A DNA stretch of 64,000 nucleotides, taken from contig JASVEC010000005.1 of NCBI GenBank assembly GCA_030770535.1, positions 1,674,001 through 1,738,000 on the forward strand, read 5' to 3'. Within the stretch, counting starts at the first letter, position 1, and every line of letters begins with the position of its first letter. Positions 50,451 to 61,735 of this stretch are shown piece after piece. The position numbers and the translations under genes were made by a program. This DNA is from Batkoa obscura (taxonomy: Eukaryota; Entomophthoromycota; Entomophthoromycetes; Entomophthorales; Batkoaceae). The notes under the pieces were generated by a model. That model saw only the letters and a program-made list of their open reading frames with translations. It ran no database searches and was not told where the DNA came from.

Positions 50451-51710
50451 TTAAAATCTCTTCATATTTTTACTTTGATTAGCTTTATAACCAAAATAAA
50501 TGACAGCCACTAAAGCACCCACTAAAAGTAATTTAAAGAAGATACCTAATGAACTAGAGCTCGAGGTATGTGGAATGGCTTTATTGTTTCCACTGTTTCC
50601 TGGTACATAATTTGGTTTTGAAAGCGAAGTACGAGTAACTACATTAATAATATCATGATTGTCATGCAACTGTCCAGTTAAAGCAGTAAAACCCATATAT
50701 ACATCTTCTGGAAGATTAACTTTATCAATCGTAAAACAGTGTTCGAATACGCCTTCAGTATTAGTCTGAAGTTTGACCTAAAAACTACATTAACCAGGTA
50801 TAGTATAAGTTAAGTTTTTTTAATACCTCTAAGAAACTATCTTTAACATAAGTGATTTGAGCTTTAGTTGGTACGGAACGGAATTTTAATTCGGCCTATA
50901 AAATTATTATTGTTACTATTATTAAACCGCTTAAGTAATAAATTTAAATTTACTGAACATCCTCCACTTTTAGTTTGAAACCCATCATTGTTAATATCAA
51001 ATGGAGTTTGACCATCACCAATCATAGCTGATACATATGGGAAAGTTTCCTAAAATTAAAAAAAAGGTTAAATACATAATAGCATAATATCATAATAAAG
51101 ATTTACATCATGTTGAGTATTAGAATAAGTATCAAAAAACACGCCTAAACCTTTAAAATAATCTTGGTTACCAAAAATAGGACCTAAAAATTCATATCAA
51201 AACCATTCATCAAAATATATGCTAAAACTTAAATTTACCTTGTTTATTCTTTTCTGTAGTTACCCAAAAAGCGAACCCATCTCCAGAGATATGGGAGCTT
51301 GAACCATGGATTTTAAACTCAATTTCAATTTGCCAATTGGCTTTTGGTAATTTCTATAAACAAATAATCAGAAAACCGTTCATTTTCTTTTTATCCAGGA
51401 TTATTTTTTCTCAAAAATTACCTTTTTAGACCAAATGTTACCACTCCTTGATGGAAGATCAGGAGTTAAACGAACATGAGAATAAGTATCAATAACAGTG
51501 TCACCACCATATTCAAACCATGTCATATCAAACTTATCTGCTTTGTGTATGAATTTAGTACTTCGAGTTAAATTCTAAAATATGTATATTACCAACAAAA
51601 GGAGGGTGAATCGAATGAGGATGGGAATAATGTAAGTTTGGATCTGTTTCTTCTTTAAAATCAGCAAACACGCTGCTTATTAATGCTACTAATCCTAAAT
51701 TTAAACGCAT
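50451..51710 (-). CDS. L-type cargo lectin, VIP36/Emp46 family
   Basis: Type I membrane lectin of the ER-Golgi shuttle. Signal peptide MRLNLGLVALISSVFA (start 51710), then a leguminous-lectin domain: EYGGDTVIDTYSHVRLTPD, SRSGNIW, a central WQIEIEFKIHG-like strand, DNHDII near its end. Then a Ser-rich linker, one membrane span (LGIFFKLLLVGALVAVIYFG) and a short basic cytosolic tail ending MKRF, an ER-exit-type signal. About six introns. The first is easy to misplace: a TACTAA branch site and the acceptor CACAAAG give a 52-nt intron and the reading PPFVADKFDMTW. The gene appears whole. Confidence 0.88.
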
Positions 51711-52087
51711 CGTTGTTGATTTTCTTCCTTTTTAATAAAAACTTTATTGAGTTTAATTAAAATTGTAGTTTTGAAATTTACAATGAAAGTTTTATAAATT
51801 TTATAATCATCATTGAAAATTGAGCCAATCACTGAACGCCATTTAGACTTCTTAAGTGAAGCTGAGTTATAGGGATAAAATGAAAAATGAAATTAAATGT
51901 TATATTAAGAAAACATAAATTATTTTATTTGATATAAGATATCAATAAACTTCTTATAAATAAAAGCAAATCAAAGACACAAACTCTAAGCAATAAATTT
52001 ATTAAGCATGATTCATGAAGTACACGAAAATAGAAAAAAAAGAAACCAAATCAACATAAAAGTTCTAAAAATACAGTCATGAAATAA
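51711..52087. other. Short intergenic region
   Basis: Lectin promoter side and 3' region of the ankyrin gene; nothing else seen. Confidence 0.4.
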
Positions 52088-53245
52088 TTAAGTAATATTA
52101 AGTTTTTCCATAAGTAAATTAATTTGATCTAATGTGTTATCTACAGGCAATGGTTCACTCTCATTGCTTTCACTACTCGTTTTAATCGATTCCTTATTTT
52201 TTAGATTTAAATTAGTTTCCAATTGATTACATAAATCTTCAATATCTCCTGAATTATCAACAACAACCTGTTTCTTATATTGTATCATATGGCTTCTTAA
52301 TATTTTAATAATTTGATCCATCGCTTTGATTAATGCTTCATTCATTGGTAAATTGATACTTTTATAAGCTGATAACCTAGCTTTAATCATTCTTAACGGA
52401 TTACTTATATGATTTAATTTGGAACTTTGGCTTGAGCTTGTATCCATTTCACCATCACTCACTTTAGCACCTACAAATAAAACAACAATTATTATTCATT
52501 TCAATTTATTCTGTTATTGCTCCTTACCAGCTTCAGTTAATCTAACAACTGCCTCTAAATGATTGGAAATGGCCGCTAAAAATACTTTAATAACTTTAAT
52601 AAAAAGCGTATATAAACATACCTAAATCTAGAGGAGAATTACCATTTTTATCCATTAAAGTGGCATCTGCTCCAGCTTCAATCAACAGTTCAATGATATG
52701 CGAAAACCCTTTACTAGCGGCAAAATGAAGTGGCGTTCTATTACAATCATCTCTACAGGAAGGATTAACCCACCCATTCAACAATCTACGAACTTTGGAA
52801 TTTTGAGTTTTTGAACTTAAAACAATAAATTCAACTTACCTAAAGTAACATTACCGCTATTAGCAGCTGAAAATAATAATTGTTCATTAACTTTTGTATT
52901 TCCTTTACTTATTTGTGCAAGTCTAATAAGCTCATTTTCCCGATGAATTTTAAATGGATTCCTATTCATGCCTGACCATCGTTTATTGATAATTAGTCTT
53001 TTGGCTAATCCACCATAACTCATGTGCATGCGTGAATTTCTAGATACTGTTAAAACCATAGAATTATTTTCTTCTGTTTGCTCTGGATAATATAGACCTT
53101 GCTCTGGTAACAAACCCGACTCTAGAGACTTCATATAGATCGAAGCAACAGTATCATTATAATCTTTTTTCTTGTAGTTTTTACTATATTTATAATTGCC
53201 CATCTTTATTTTATTTTGTTGTTTGCTATCAAAAAATAAATTCAA
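52088..53245 (-). CDS. Ankyrin-repeat protein resembling ANKRD54
   Basis: Four exons, about 350 residues. The N-terminal ~95 residues have no known domain. Two to three ankyrin repeats follow (DDCNRTPLHFAASKGFSHII, AGADATLMDKNGNSPLDLA, AAISNHLEAVVRLTEAGAKV), then a C-terminal helical tail (PLRMIKARLSAYKS, MDQIIKILRSHMIQYKK, DIEDLCNQLETNL, LDQINLLMEKLNIT). That tail after ankyrin repeats is the arrangement of ANKRD54-type proteins, scaffold/shuttling proteins in animals. Function in fungi unknown. The start is uncertain: an in-frame ATG at 53203 (MGNYKYSKN), with an A-rich context, may be the true one. Confidence 0.8.
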
Positions 53246-54084
53246 GTTTTTACTATTCTATTTTTTTAAATCTTACGTTAAAACTATGCACAACTGGGTT
53301 TAAACTGGTAATAAATTGACTATGTTTTATTGGTCAGTAAGTTAAACTTCTATTTATCCATTGATTAAGATGTTTTTTCATTAGGAAGTTTCTCGTTATT
53401 TCTATCATTAAGAAGACATTGCTCAATTATAACAATAATACCAGACCTTTGCTTTCTTTTTCACTGTATTCAAAAAATTCCTACTGAAAACAATCACAAA
53501 AGAACACTGATGTGTGTCACCTATCTTCAAGAATAAATGCCAGACTTTTATTGGGGTTAAACAGTATTTCAATCTAATTTTAAATAGAATTTTTGAAAGT
53601 AATGGCCCCTTAAGGATAAGGATTTTATATGAATTAAATAAGTAATTTTATTTACCCGATGAGTTTATAAAGTAGTTAGAATATGCTAAGATAGCTTATA
53701 AGGATGTTATTAATGAAGTTATACTAACTATCATATTTTAATAGTGAAACTAAAACTAGCAATTCCATAGTTATCTTACTATTAACATATAATAAGACAA
53801 TACCAAAATAACATTAGTACAGTAGCAAAAGAAAATTTTTTTGTTAATATTTTTTTGTTTTTAATTAGGCTCTAAATGGTATATTATAAAAAAGGCTAAC
53901 TTAAATCTATTTTTTTAATTAAAATGCTTTGTTCTTGAGTTGAAATTTTAGACAAATGTCGCTATTTAATTTTTTGATTAAAAAATAATTCAAGAACAAT
54001 TAATAACTCAAAATTAAGTCAAAAATTTCCATAATCCGAAACTTAAAAGGCATTATATTATTATATTATATTATCACTCTAGTC

Positions 54085-54129
<45 letters not shown>

Positions 54130-54137
54130 ATACTTTA
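53246..54137. other. Intergenic region, 0.9 kb
   Basis: No exon recognised; ends in a TTA microsatellite next to the MFS stop codon. Confidence 0.45.
54084..54128 (+). repeat. (TTA)n microsatellite
   Basis: About 15 perfect TTA/ATT units directly downstream of the transporter gene, preceded by TTATA repeats. Confidence 0.95.
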
Positions 54138-55481
54138 TTATACTTTCTTGAATGTTTTTGGATTAATACAATATTTTAACCAAAAGATAAAAACTGAGCC
54201 GACAATACCTGATATACCAGAAAATAAGATAACAGGAAAGTAAGAGGAAGGACCATGGTTATTGCCATTACTACTTAAATTAATTAATGCTGTAGCTAGA
54301 GGCGTACCGATTAAACTAGGTATACCATTAGCAACATATAACAAACCATTAATAGTAGCTAAATTATTTAAACCGAATAGAGAAGCTGAAGTAACTGGAA
54401 GTAAAGCAATTAAAGCACCAGCAACGGAACCATATAAAATGCAAAATATAATTAAAGAAACAAAAGTAGATGAAAACAACCAACTAATTAAACAAAATAA
54501 ACCTGTAAAAAAGATACCTAAGGCCATGATATTAAGCTTGCCTAATTTATCAGCCATGATACCTAAAAACACTCGACCTAATGCATTACCCCCATTCAAC
54601 ACACCTAATAAAATAGCTGATTCACCAACCCCGATATTACAATCTTTAGCATAACTTGGTAAGATTAGAAATGGAATAAGATAGCCCAAAGAAGAGATAA
54701 AACCACCGGCCACTAGCAAAAGGAACCGTTTATCTTTAAATATGGCAAAGTCGATAAATTTGCCCATTCTTTTGGAAAAAATTCGTTGTTTTATGAATAA
54801 ACTAGCAATCGAACCACCAATAAGTGCAAATAAAGCCATGATTCTTAAAGTCCAACGAAAGCCTAAAACTTCCAATAATTTTTGAGTAATTGGAGATAAT
54901 ACTAAACCTCCAATACCCGAACCAGCTACACAAATTCCAGTTGCTACACCAAGATATTTTTTAAAATATTGAGAAGAGATGGAAACTGCTGGGAAAAAAG
55001 CCATCGAACTACTCATACCCAACATAATTCCTTGAGTTAAAAATAAATGCCAAACTTCAGTTGAAAAAGAAGCTAACAATAAAGAAATACTAAATATAAA
55101 ATTGCCAATCAAAGCCATTTTAACATAACCAAATCGATCGCATAATCGTCCACTTATTATTCCTCCAGCTGATAATAATGCTAAAGAAGTACTCCCTATT
55201 AATGATATAATTGAGGTATTTGCTTGATCTTTAAATACATTTTCTTTGTATTCTACTAAATAAACTCCGAATGTATATTGAATCCCTAGTAGTATAAAAT
55301 GTAATACAAAGGAAGCACAAACTATTGCCCATCCCTTTTTTTCATCCATTATTAATTCAACTTGACTAGTTTTATCATAATCATTTTCCGCATTATCGAT
55401 AGTTACTTTTTCATCTAATATAATACTGTTGATTTCTTTAATTTGTTTATTATTTTCTAAATCATTTAAATTGTCCACCAT
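54138..55481 (-). CDS. MFS transporter, monocarboxylate-porter type
   Basis: Intronless, 447 residues, 12 predicted membrane spans. After a ~50-residue hydrophilic cytosolic N-terminus come AIVCASFVLHFILLGIQYTF (TM1) and the MFS loop motif GRLCDRFGYVKMALIG between TM2 and TM3. The second half repeats it as GRVFLGIMADKLGKLNIMALG. The GxxxYxxxxF-like TM1, GLVLSPITQ-like TM5 and overall pattern fit fungal monocarboxylate permease-like (MCH) proteins, usually plasma or organelle membrane. The substrate cannot be told; some family members carry other solutes. No break. Confidence 0.93.
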   Translation of the reverse strand: MVDNLNDLENNKQIKEINSIILDEKVTIDNAENDYDKTSQVELIMDEKKGWAIVCASFVLHFILLGIQYTFGVYLVEYKENVFKDQANTSIISLIGSTSLALLSAGGIISGRLCDRFGYVKMALIGNFIFSISLLLASFSTEVWHLFLTQGIMLGMSSSMAFFPAVSISSQYFKKYLGVATGICVAGSGIGGLVLSPITQKLLEVLGFRWTLRIMALFALIGGSIASLFIKQRIFSKRMGKFIDFAIFKDKRFLLLVAGGFISSLGYLIPFLILPSYAKDCNIGVGESAILLGVLNGGNALGRVFLGIMADKLGKLNIMALGIFFTGLFCLISWLFSSTFVSLIIFCILYGSVAGALIALLPVTSASLFGLNNLATINGLLYVANGIPSLIGTPLATALINLSSNGNNHGPSSYFPVILFSGISGIVGSVFIFWLKYCINPKTFKKV

Positions 55482-57583
55482 TTTTTAGAAACAAACAAAA
55501 ATTAGTATAAAGATAAAATCTTTTAAATAACACTTTGAGTTGTATTTATACTTTTTTTTAGATTATAATGAAATTTAATTCTCAAGTTCTCGCTTCAATC
55601 TTATTCTATATCTGCAAATAAAGGGTGATCTTTTATAGCTAAAATTCAATTAAATTTTTAAAAGCTATGATTTCATTCAATATTTTTTATTTTTTATTTT
55701 TTACACTTTATTCCGATTTTTGAATTGTTAATTGTTTATTATAGTAACATCTATGATTTTATTGATAAAAATTAGCATTGAGTATAAACTATTGTTTGTG
55801 TATATGAAATGAAATGAAATTAATACTGTTATATATTAAATATTGATTTGTAAGGTTGTCGAAAAGAACAATACCTATAAAAGCATACATAAAAATCTAT
55901 AAGAATATGTTACGCCTATCAATAAGAATAGTTAAGCAAAAAAATCATTATTTTGTGTAGGGTGAATTAAACTATCCCTGACTTATTCAATATGAGTAAT
56001 ATGATTAACTTAGAATATGCAAAGTAATTTAATTTCGGATATTAACTTAAAGGATTACTAAAATAGATTTATAATTTATTAGAAAGCATTTCAAATAATA
56101 TGAAAACAATTCATGATCTCAATATTGTCAAATATAAAGCTTTACTAGTAAAATAAAGATGGGCTATATTAATGAAATTGATAAAAGCTTACTTATAAAA
56201 ACTTCAAGCTATAACTTAGTATAAATTCTAAAATTAAAAACACATTGTAGGGCTAAAGAACTGGGCTTGGTAGTTTCAGTCAGGTTATCAGTAGCTGCAG
56301 GCTTAATATCAAGAACTCGATACTCTCAGATTTGTGGTAGTTTATTTTAACAACTTATATATTCAAACTTATACTTGTAAAATATTTATCTTTTTGAATA
56401 CAAACCTTGTGTGATTAAAACATTAAGTTTCTTATTTATTTCGATAAAAATACAATCCTTTTTTATGCTTTAGATATACTGTCTTACAACTGTATATTAG
56501 CTTTATATTTTCATCTCAAAACACTATTCTTTAATAAATGATTGAGATTGATTAACTTTTATCCCTTGTTAAAGGAATATATAATTCTTTTACTATAAGA
56601 GCTTTAATCAAATCCAAGCATTCATTGATATTTTTTTGATCTTTATCAATTAGAGACTTTGGACTAATATCAATCCCTTATTATCCAAATCCTCACACAT
56701 TTATTGAAATGATAACTGTATTGTAAGTTCGCAATATATTCAACTAATAAAAAATAATTAATTTTATTTCTAAAAACTGTGAAATTTTTAATTTAAATGT
56801 ACAAAGATATTTTTAAGGCCTATATCAAGCATCAGTTAGTAGAAATATTATACATCAGTATAAACTACAAATTAAATTTTAGAATATTAAAATATTAATT
56901 TATTTGAATTTGTAACTATAATATTGTCTATTCAGAACTTTTATACCTTTTTTTTTTCGAAACAAGAGCGATATGCTATAAATACTGTATACTAAAATAT
57001 ATTATTATGTATTAGCATTAAATTCGAAAAAATCAAAATTTTTATTTCAATCACTCAAAGCAAGAGTATCTTACACAGAACATTATTTTTTGTAATGCCT
57101 TTAGTTGATTTGAATGCTTGAGTAGATACAAAGAAACACAGTATATCTCATTACTTTATATATTATACTTCAAGTAATAAGAATAGTAGCTATTTAATCA
57201 GCCTACTAAAATTTAATATTCAGGAGCCAGTAATTTGTAGCATAAATTCAATATTGTTGTTATAAAAAATATAATAATATATCATCATTAATAATATAAA
57301 AGTCTAATATGATGCATGTATAAATAAAAATTTAATTTAATTTAATCCCTGAGACTGACTGACTAACTTTACCCATTTATCTTGCAACTTTAATTACATT
57401 TTGCAAAATGATTCCCTTATGGCAATAGCTATATTTTATTAAGGCTATAATAAAATTAAGGAACCATGTTATGAAAAAACTACTAGAGCTGAAGAAGCCA
57501 AGTAGTGAAGTGTATTATTAATAGAAATGAGCCTTTGTGGCTCAGTAACTATAGTCGTATCTATGAAACTTATATTAATATAT
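55482..57583. other. Gene-poor AT-rich region, 2.1 kb
   Basis: No open frame or exon series worth calling, and no MITE copy. It is the start of a 6-kb island that holds only repeats. Confidence 0.45.
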
Positions 57584-57848
57584 GGTGATGCGTTTTTATC
57601 TATTGTTCTTTTTGCTATTTTTTTAAATTTAGAAATTAATTAACTAGTATGATATCCAAGCTTAGAAGTGTACTATCTAACTGTTTGTTTTAAAATTAAA
57701 TTTAATTATTAAGCCTGAGATTAACATGACAAAATAAATAGTTTTTTATAAACTTGTCATTCACTGGTACATATATGAGCTTAAACAGCTGCACTAGTTA
57801 ATTAAGTTTTAAAAAAATAGCAAAAGGACAATAGATGAAAAATATTCC
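57584..57848. mobile_element. Long-hairpin MITE of a second subfamily (265 bp)
   Basis: Starts GGTGATG and ends ATTCCT, flanked by ATAT on both sides. Inverted arms of ~60 bp (ATCTATTGT, CTTTTTGCTATTTTTTTAAA, TTAATTAACTAGT) match with few differences around a ~130-bp loop. Similar first bases and 4-bp target as the 98-bp family but a different interior. Confidence 0.75.
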
Positions 57849-58006
57849 TATATATCGTATAGTTTACAGAAATAAAATTTTAAGTTGTGAAGGCCCTAAC
57901 AGAATCTAGGTAGAAAAGATTTTTTTGAAAGTTGTTTTTTGATTTCTTTATGTACCTTCCTAACGATATAATAATAATCTAGAGACAATCCAAAAAATAA
58001 CTAAAT

Positions 58007-58101
58007 GTGATGTTCCTTGGTTTCATTACTTTTCCAGTTTCTAAGTACTATTTGAGTGGAAAAATTGTTAGTAAAATTCTTAAATAAAAAAGTACATCGC
58101 C
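58007..58101 (+). mobile_element. MITE copy 15 (95 bp) with AAAT duplication
   Basis: Starts GTGATGTTCC, core CTAAGTACTATTTGAGTGG, ends ACATCGCC; AAAT on each side. Confidence 0.88.
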
Positions 58102-58284
58102 AAATCGTTCAAACAATATAACGTAAAGATCTTTTTTTATTTGGCTAAACTTTAGATTAGATGACTCAATTGGCCTTGTAACATTTTTTTAACTTGCTAT
58201 ATTCATATCATTTACTCTGATGGGATAAAAAGCACATCTAGTTGTTGTTTGTTTTTAGAAGCAGTGGATATACAAAGTACATAT

Positions 58285-58393
58285 GGGGATGTATTTTTTT
58301 GTTTAAAGATTTTACTAACACTTTTTCCATTTTTAAGCTTTATTTAAGTGGAAAAAGTGTTAGTAAAATTCTTAAACACAAAAATACATCCCC
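58285..58393. mobile_element. MITE copy 16, full foldback form (109 bp)
   Basis: Starts GGGGATGTATTTTTTTG and ends ACATCCCC, ATAT on both sides. Unlike other copies, both halves derive from the family's right end, so the element is an almost perfect palindrome (arms ~41 bp: GATTTTACTAACACTTTTTCC and its complement). Confidence 0.9.
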
Positions 58394-59494
58394 ATATCTT
58401 GCATCTTTGCCCTTAAGATATTCATGATGCAATATGAAGTGCTACAAGTTTAAGATAGTTAAATGTGTAGGCACTATAAAGATCAAAATCATTGCTGTGA
58501 CAAAAATCAATAGTAATACACATCATCAATATAATGTTTTTGATATTTGTCAATATTTCCATTTTTTTTGTGAAGATGGAAAGTTGATATTTTTACATCT
58601 AAAATTTGCAAACTTTGTTCTGAATTTTTAACTTTCAAACTCAACAATAGGGTAGAAGAATTCTTTTGGTTTAATCTCAAAAACATAAACATTATATTGG
58701 CAACATTATTTGTGAAGATTACAACAAGATAGTTTTTCCAAAAGCTTTATAACTTTAAAGCCTTTTTATATGAATTAGAATTCAAGCTAATAAAAATAGT
58801 ATACTTATAGTATAGATTTTAAAATTAACTTTAACAGCTCTGCAAATCAAAGCACTTAACAATATTTAATTATGTAGGTTAAGCTTAAATTTAAGTTCAT
58901 GGCTTAATTTACCATGCAGCCAAGTTGGTAAATTATTTAATATTATCAACCTGATAGCATTTAAAGTTATAAACTAAATATTGGGTAAATTAAAGTTTTT
59001 TAGCAATTTTATGAGTAAAAGTAGTTATATAGGATAATATAACTATTGTTAGCCAGTAACTAAATATTTAAATAAAACAGTTATTTTTTTTATTTAAAGC
59101 TAAAATTAATATAGGGTAACTTTATTATCATAATAATAAAATTATTAATTAATCTAAGAAATTAATTAGTAAATATTATTTGATTCAGCTTATCTAGCTT
59201 AATTTAACTAAAAATTTTAATATAAAATCTTATAATCATAGTCGAATAAAAACCTAACTTATTAAATTGCTTTAAAATAATTTTAGTTAAAAAGTTAAAA
59301 TTAATATTGCATTTTCATAATCCGTCAACTTATTAAAATTTAAACCTTAACTTATAATCTATGAATCTTATTTAAATGCAATATTATTTATAAAAGACTA
59401 AACTTAAATAAATTCAAATGTTTTCAAATACTATAACTAGGACTGATATAAAAAAACTTTTTATTAAGCTTTTTATATATTTAAAATTATATAT
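58394..59494. other. Gene-poor AT-rich stretch
   Basis: Two overlapping ~61-65 codon frames near 58434-58692 on opposite strands lack protein character. Nothing else seen. Confidence 0.4.
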
Positions 59495-59593
59495 GGGAAT
59501 GTTTTTTTTGGTTTCATTATTTTGTCCATTTTTTAAGCGCTATTTGAGCGGAAAGGTTGTTAGTAAAGCTCTTAAACAAAAAAAATACATCCC
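59495..59593 (+). mobile_element. MITE copy 17 (99 bp)
   Basis: Starts GGGAATGT, core TTAAGCGCTATTTGAGCGG, ends ACATCCC; flanked by ATAT-rich sequence. Confidence 0.88.
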
Positions 59594-59620
59594 TATATTA
59601 TAAATACGATTTTTAATAAT

Positions 59621-60087
59621 TATGGAATATCGCTTTGTCAGCTCCATGATTGAGTATAGCATAATAAGCACTTAAGTTGTAGTCCTTTCGAGTTCGGAGA
59701 CAATTAATCCCATGCTCTTATCTTGATTTGCTACGAGGATTTCTGTTAGGTAGTTCCAAAGGACATTATCTCCCCGCTTCGATATCCATACTTATTAGAG
59801 TATAAAAGAGATTCTAGAACATAGTGACTCGAGGCTCTTTAATTGAATTATTCCCTGATATCCTGTACATTTAATAAAGCCACTAAATTTTGTTAATATT
59901 ATTTTCCGTAGATTTTACATTGGTACTGTCTATTTTATTTGTCTTACGTAGTTTGCGGTATATTACTTGTTATTATTCATAATCCAAGTCTATATTAGTC
60001 ATATAAACTAAGACCTTTTAACTTACGATATAGTCAACCAAGAGACAGTTGGTATTGACTCTAATCACTGAGCAACTAGATTTCATA
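59621..60087. mobile_element. Solo-LTR-like fossil, copy 3
   Basis: About 467 bp, homologous along its length to the elements at 13025 and 16013, with the same internal GTATAAAAGAGATTCTAGAA word. TAAT directly repeats on both sides. No internal coding region is present. Older than the copy at 13025 judging by more eroded ends. Confidence 0.65.
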
Positions 60088-60146
60088 TAATAATTATATT
60101 AATATATAAAGTTCTTTAATAAAGTTTTTTTATTAAAATATGCTAT

Positions 60147-60244
60147 GGGGATGTTTTTTTAGCTTCAGCATTTTTTCCATCTTTTAAACGCTATTTGAGT
60201 GGAAAAATTGTTAGTGAAATTCTTAAATACAAAAATACATCCCC
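60147..60244 (+). mobile_element. MITE copy 18 (98 bp) with CTAT duplication
   Basis: Starts GGGGATGT, core TTAAACGCTATTTGAGTGG, ends ACATCCCC; CTAT on each side. Confidence 0.92.
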
Positions 60245-60435
60245 CTATGTTGTATTAAAATTAAAATTTCTTAATATTTTGAAAAATAACTAAATTTATT
60301 ATAATTTGATATTTCAGATAAATAAATGAAATGAACTTTGCTTATTATATTATTTTTTTTAAATACAAGATACCAAACTATAATACTAATATAATTTGTT
60401 TATTATAATAGTCTAGATTTATTAGATCTGGTTTT

Positions 60436-60513
60436 GTTATTTTTTCCATTTTTTAAGCGCTATTTGGGCGGAAAATTTGTTAGTAAAATTCTTAAACATA
60501 AAAATATATCCCC
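60436..60513 (+). mobile_element. MITE copy 19, left end missing
   Basis: Begins at TTATTTTTTCC, core TTAAGCGCTATTTGGGCGG, ends TATCCCC then ATAT. Confidence 0.82.
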
Positions 60514-60876
60514 ATATGATGATTTTAGTTTGCTTATTTTTAGTTATTTTTGTATTTTTAATAGTAAGTTGTAATATTTGTATTTTGTTATTGTTGATTG
60601 TTTTTAAATGATTATATTGATTTTTACTTTTATTGAGTTTAGAACTTTTAAATTTATTAAAAAGACATATTAAAATTATAATTAATAATAATGCTATTTA
60701 TTAACTCTTGTCTTTTATTTTCTTTGAAGCATTAATTTTATATATTTAATTGAATTTATTAATAATATTGACAAACTCTATTTTTTTTGTTTTATTACAA
60801 AATGCTATAAACTCTGGGTTATTATAAATAGCCATTAAAATTAATGTAAATTATAATCCTTATATTATATATAAGT

Positions 60877-60966
60877 GGGGATGTATTTAAGGATTTAAGG
60901 ATTTCTTAAGTACTATTTGAGAAGAAGATTTGTTAGTAAAATTTCTAAATACAAAAACACATCGTT
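60877..60966 (+). mobile_element. MITE copy 20, rearranged
   Basis: Starts GGGGATGTATTTAAGG, right half TTAAGTACTATTTGAG through TTAGTAAAATTTCTAAATAC to a worn end near ACATCG. Confidence 0.7.
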
Positions 60967-61735
60967 ATACTAAAATAATACTTAACTATAGTTTTAATGA
61001 ATACTATAAAATATTAAACTTCAATTTAAAGTTTTTTTATTTAGTATGTTTTATTATAATATCATAAATAAATTCCAAATAAAAAAAAAATTTAAGTTGA
61101 AAAAATAAATCATTTTATTTGAATATGTTTTTTATACTTTTTTTTAAGAATGATCAAGTGTTATTTTATTAATATTGGAAAGCTAAGATTCAAATTAAAA
61201 ATATTTTATTTGTTTTTTATCAATTAAATAAGATTGTTAAAATATTAGCAAAACTGTTTATTGGGAATTGAATATTTAAAAAATTTGAAAACTACCTTTT
61301 TTGCTTTAGCTAGTGATTTGCCTGCTGCCATGTTTGCCTAAAAAGAAGGTTATTTCTGTGAATACCTAATATTATAACAGCTAACTTAAGCTTTTATTGA
61401 ATTTTGATGATAAAGGTAAGAACAAAGTAAAGCAAAGACAAAATAAAATGACGAATTTTAAATTTAGGAATGGCAATAGTCAAAAGACAATTTTAGTAGA
61501 CAAAAATTAATAATTAAATATAATAACTCCTTATTACTTCATAAATTACTAAATTAAGTAATTTATATTCCAGAAATTTAACCGTTAACGAGCTCATCCC
61601 ATAAATTACTCTTTAGGTCCTGTGATTTTACGCTAAATATGCACAAAAAATAAAGTGCAAAGGCAATTCCAACTCTAATTTTTTATCATAAAATATTTAT
61701 TATCTTTTGTTCCAGGCTATTTGTAGTGTTTCGAA
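60967..61735. other. Intergenic region before the Scm3-like gene
   Basis: AT-rich. A minus-strand ATG at 61331 opens 12 codons (MAAGKSLAKAKK) followed by a GT, but no continuing exon was found. The ~100 bases before 61736 are the likely promoter. Confidence 0.4.

Noticed and set aside
51560-51620. An 18-nt intron or frameshift near the lectin N-terminus
   Set aside because: A 52-nt intron with a TACTAA branch site and a later AG restores the family reading.
54262-54654. 130-codon plus-strand frame inside the MFS gene
   Set aside because: Antisense shadow of a membrane protein gene with clear MFS motifs on the other strand.
58434-58692. Overlapping 61-65 codon frames on both strands
   Set aside because: Composition is that of random AT-rich sequence and neither has a family match or splice continuation.
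61296-61331. Orphan minus-strand exon MAAGKSLAKAKK resembling a small ribosomal protein start
   Set aside because: No downstream exon could be found within 500 bp; too short to call.
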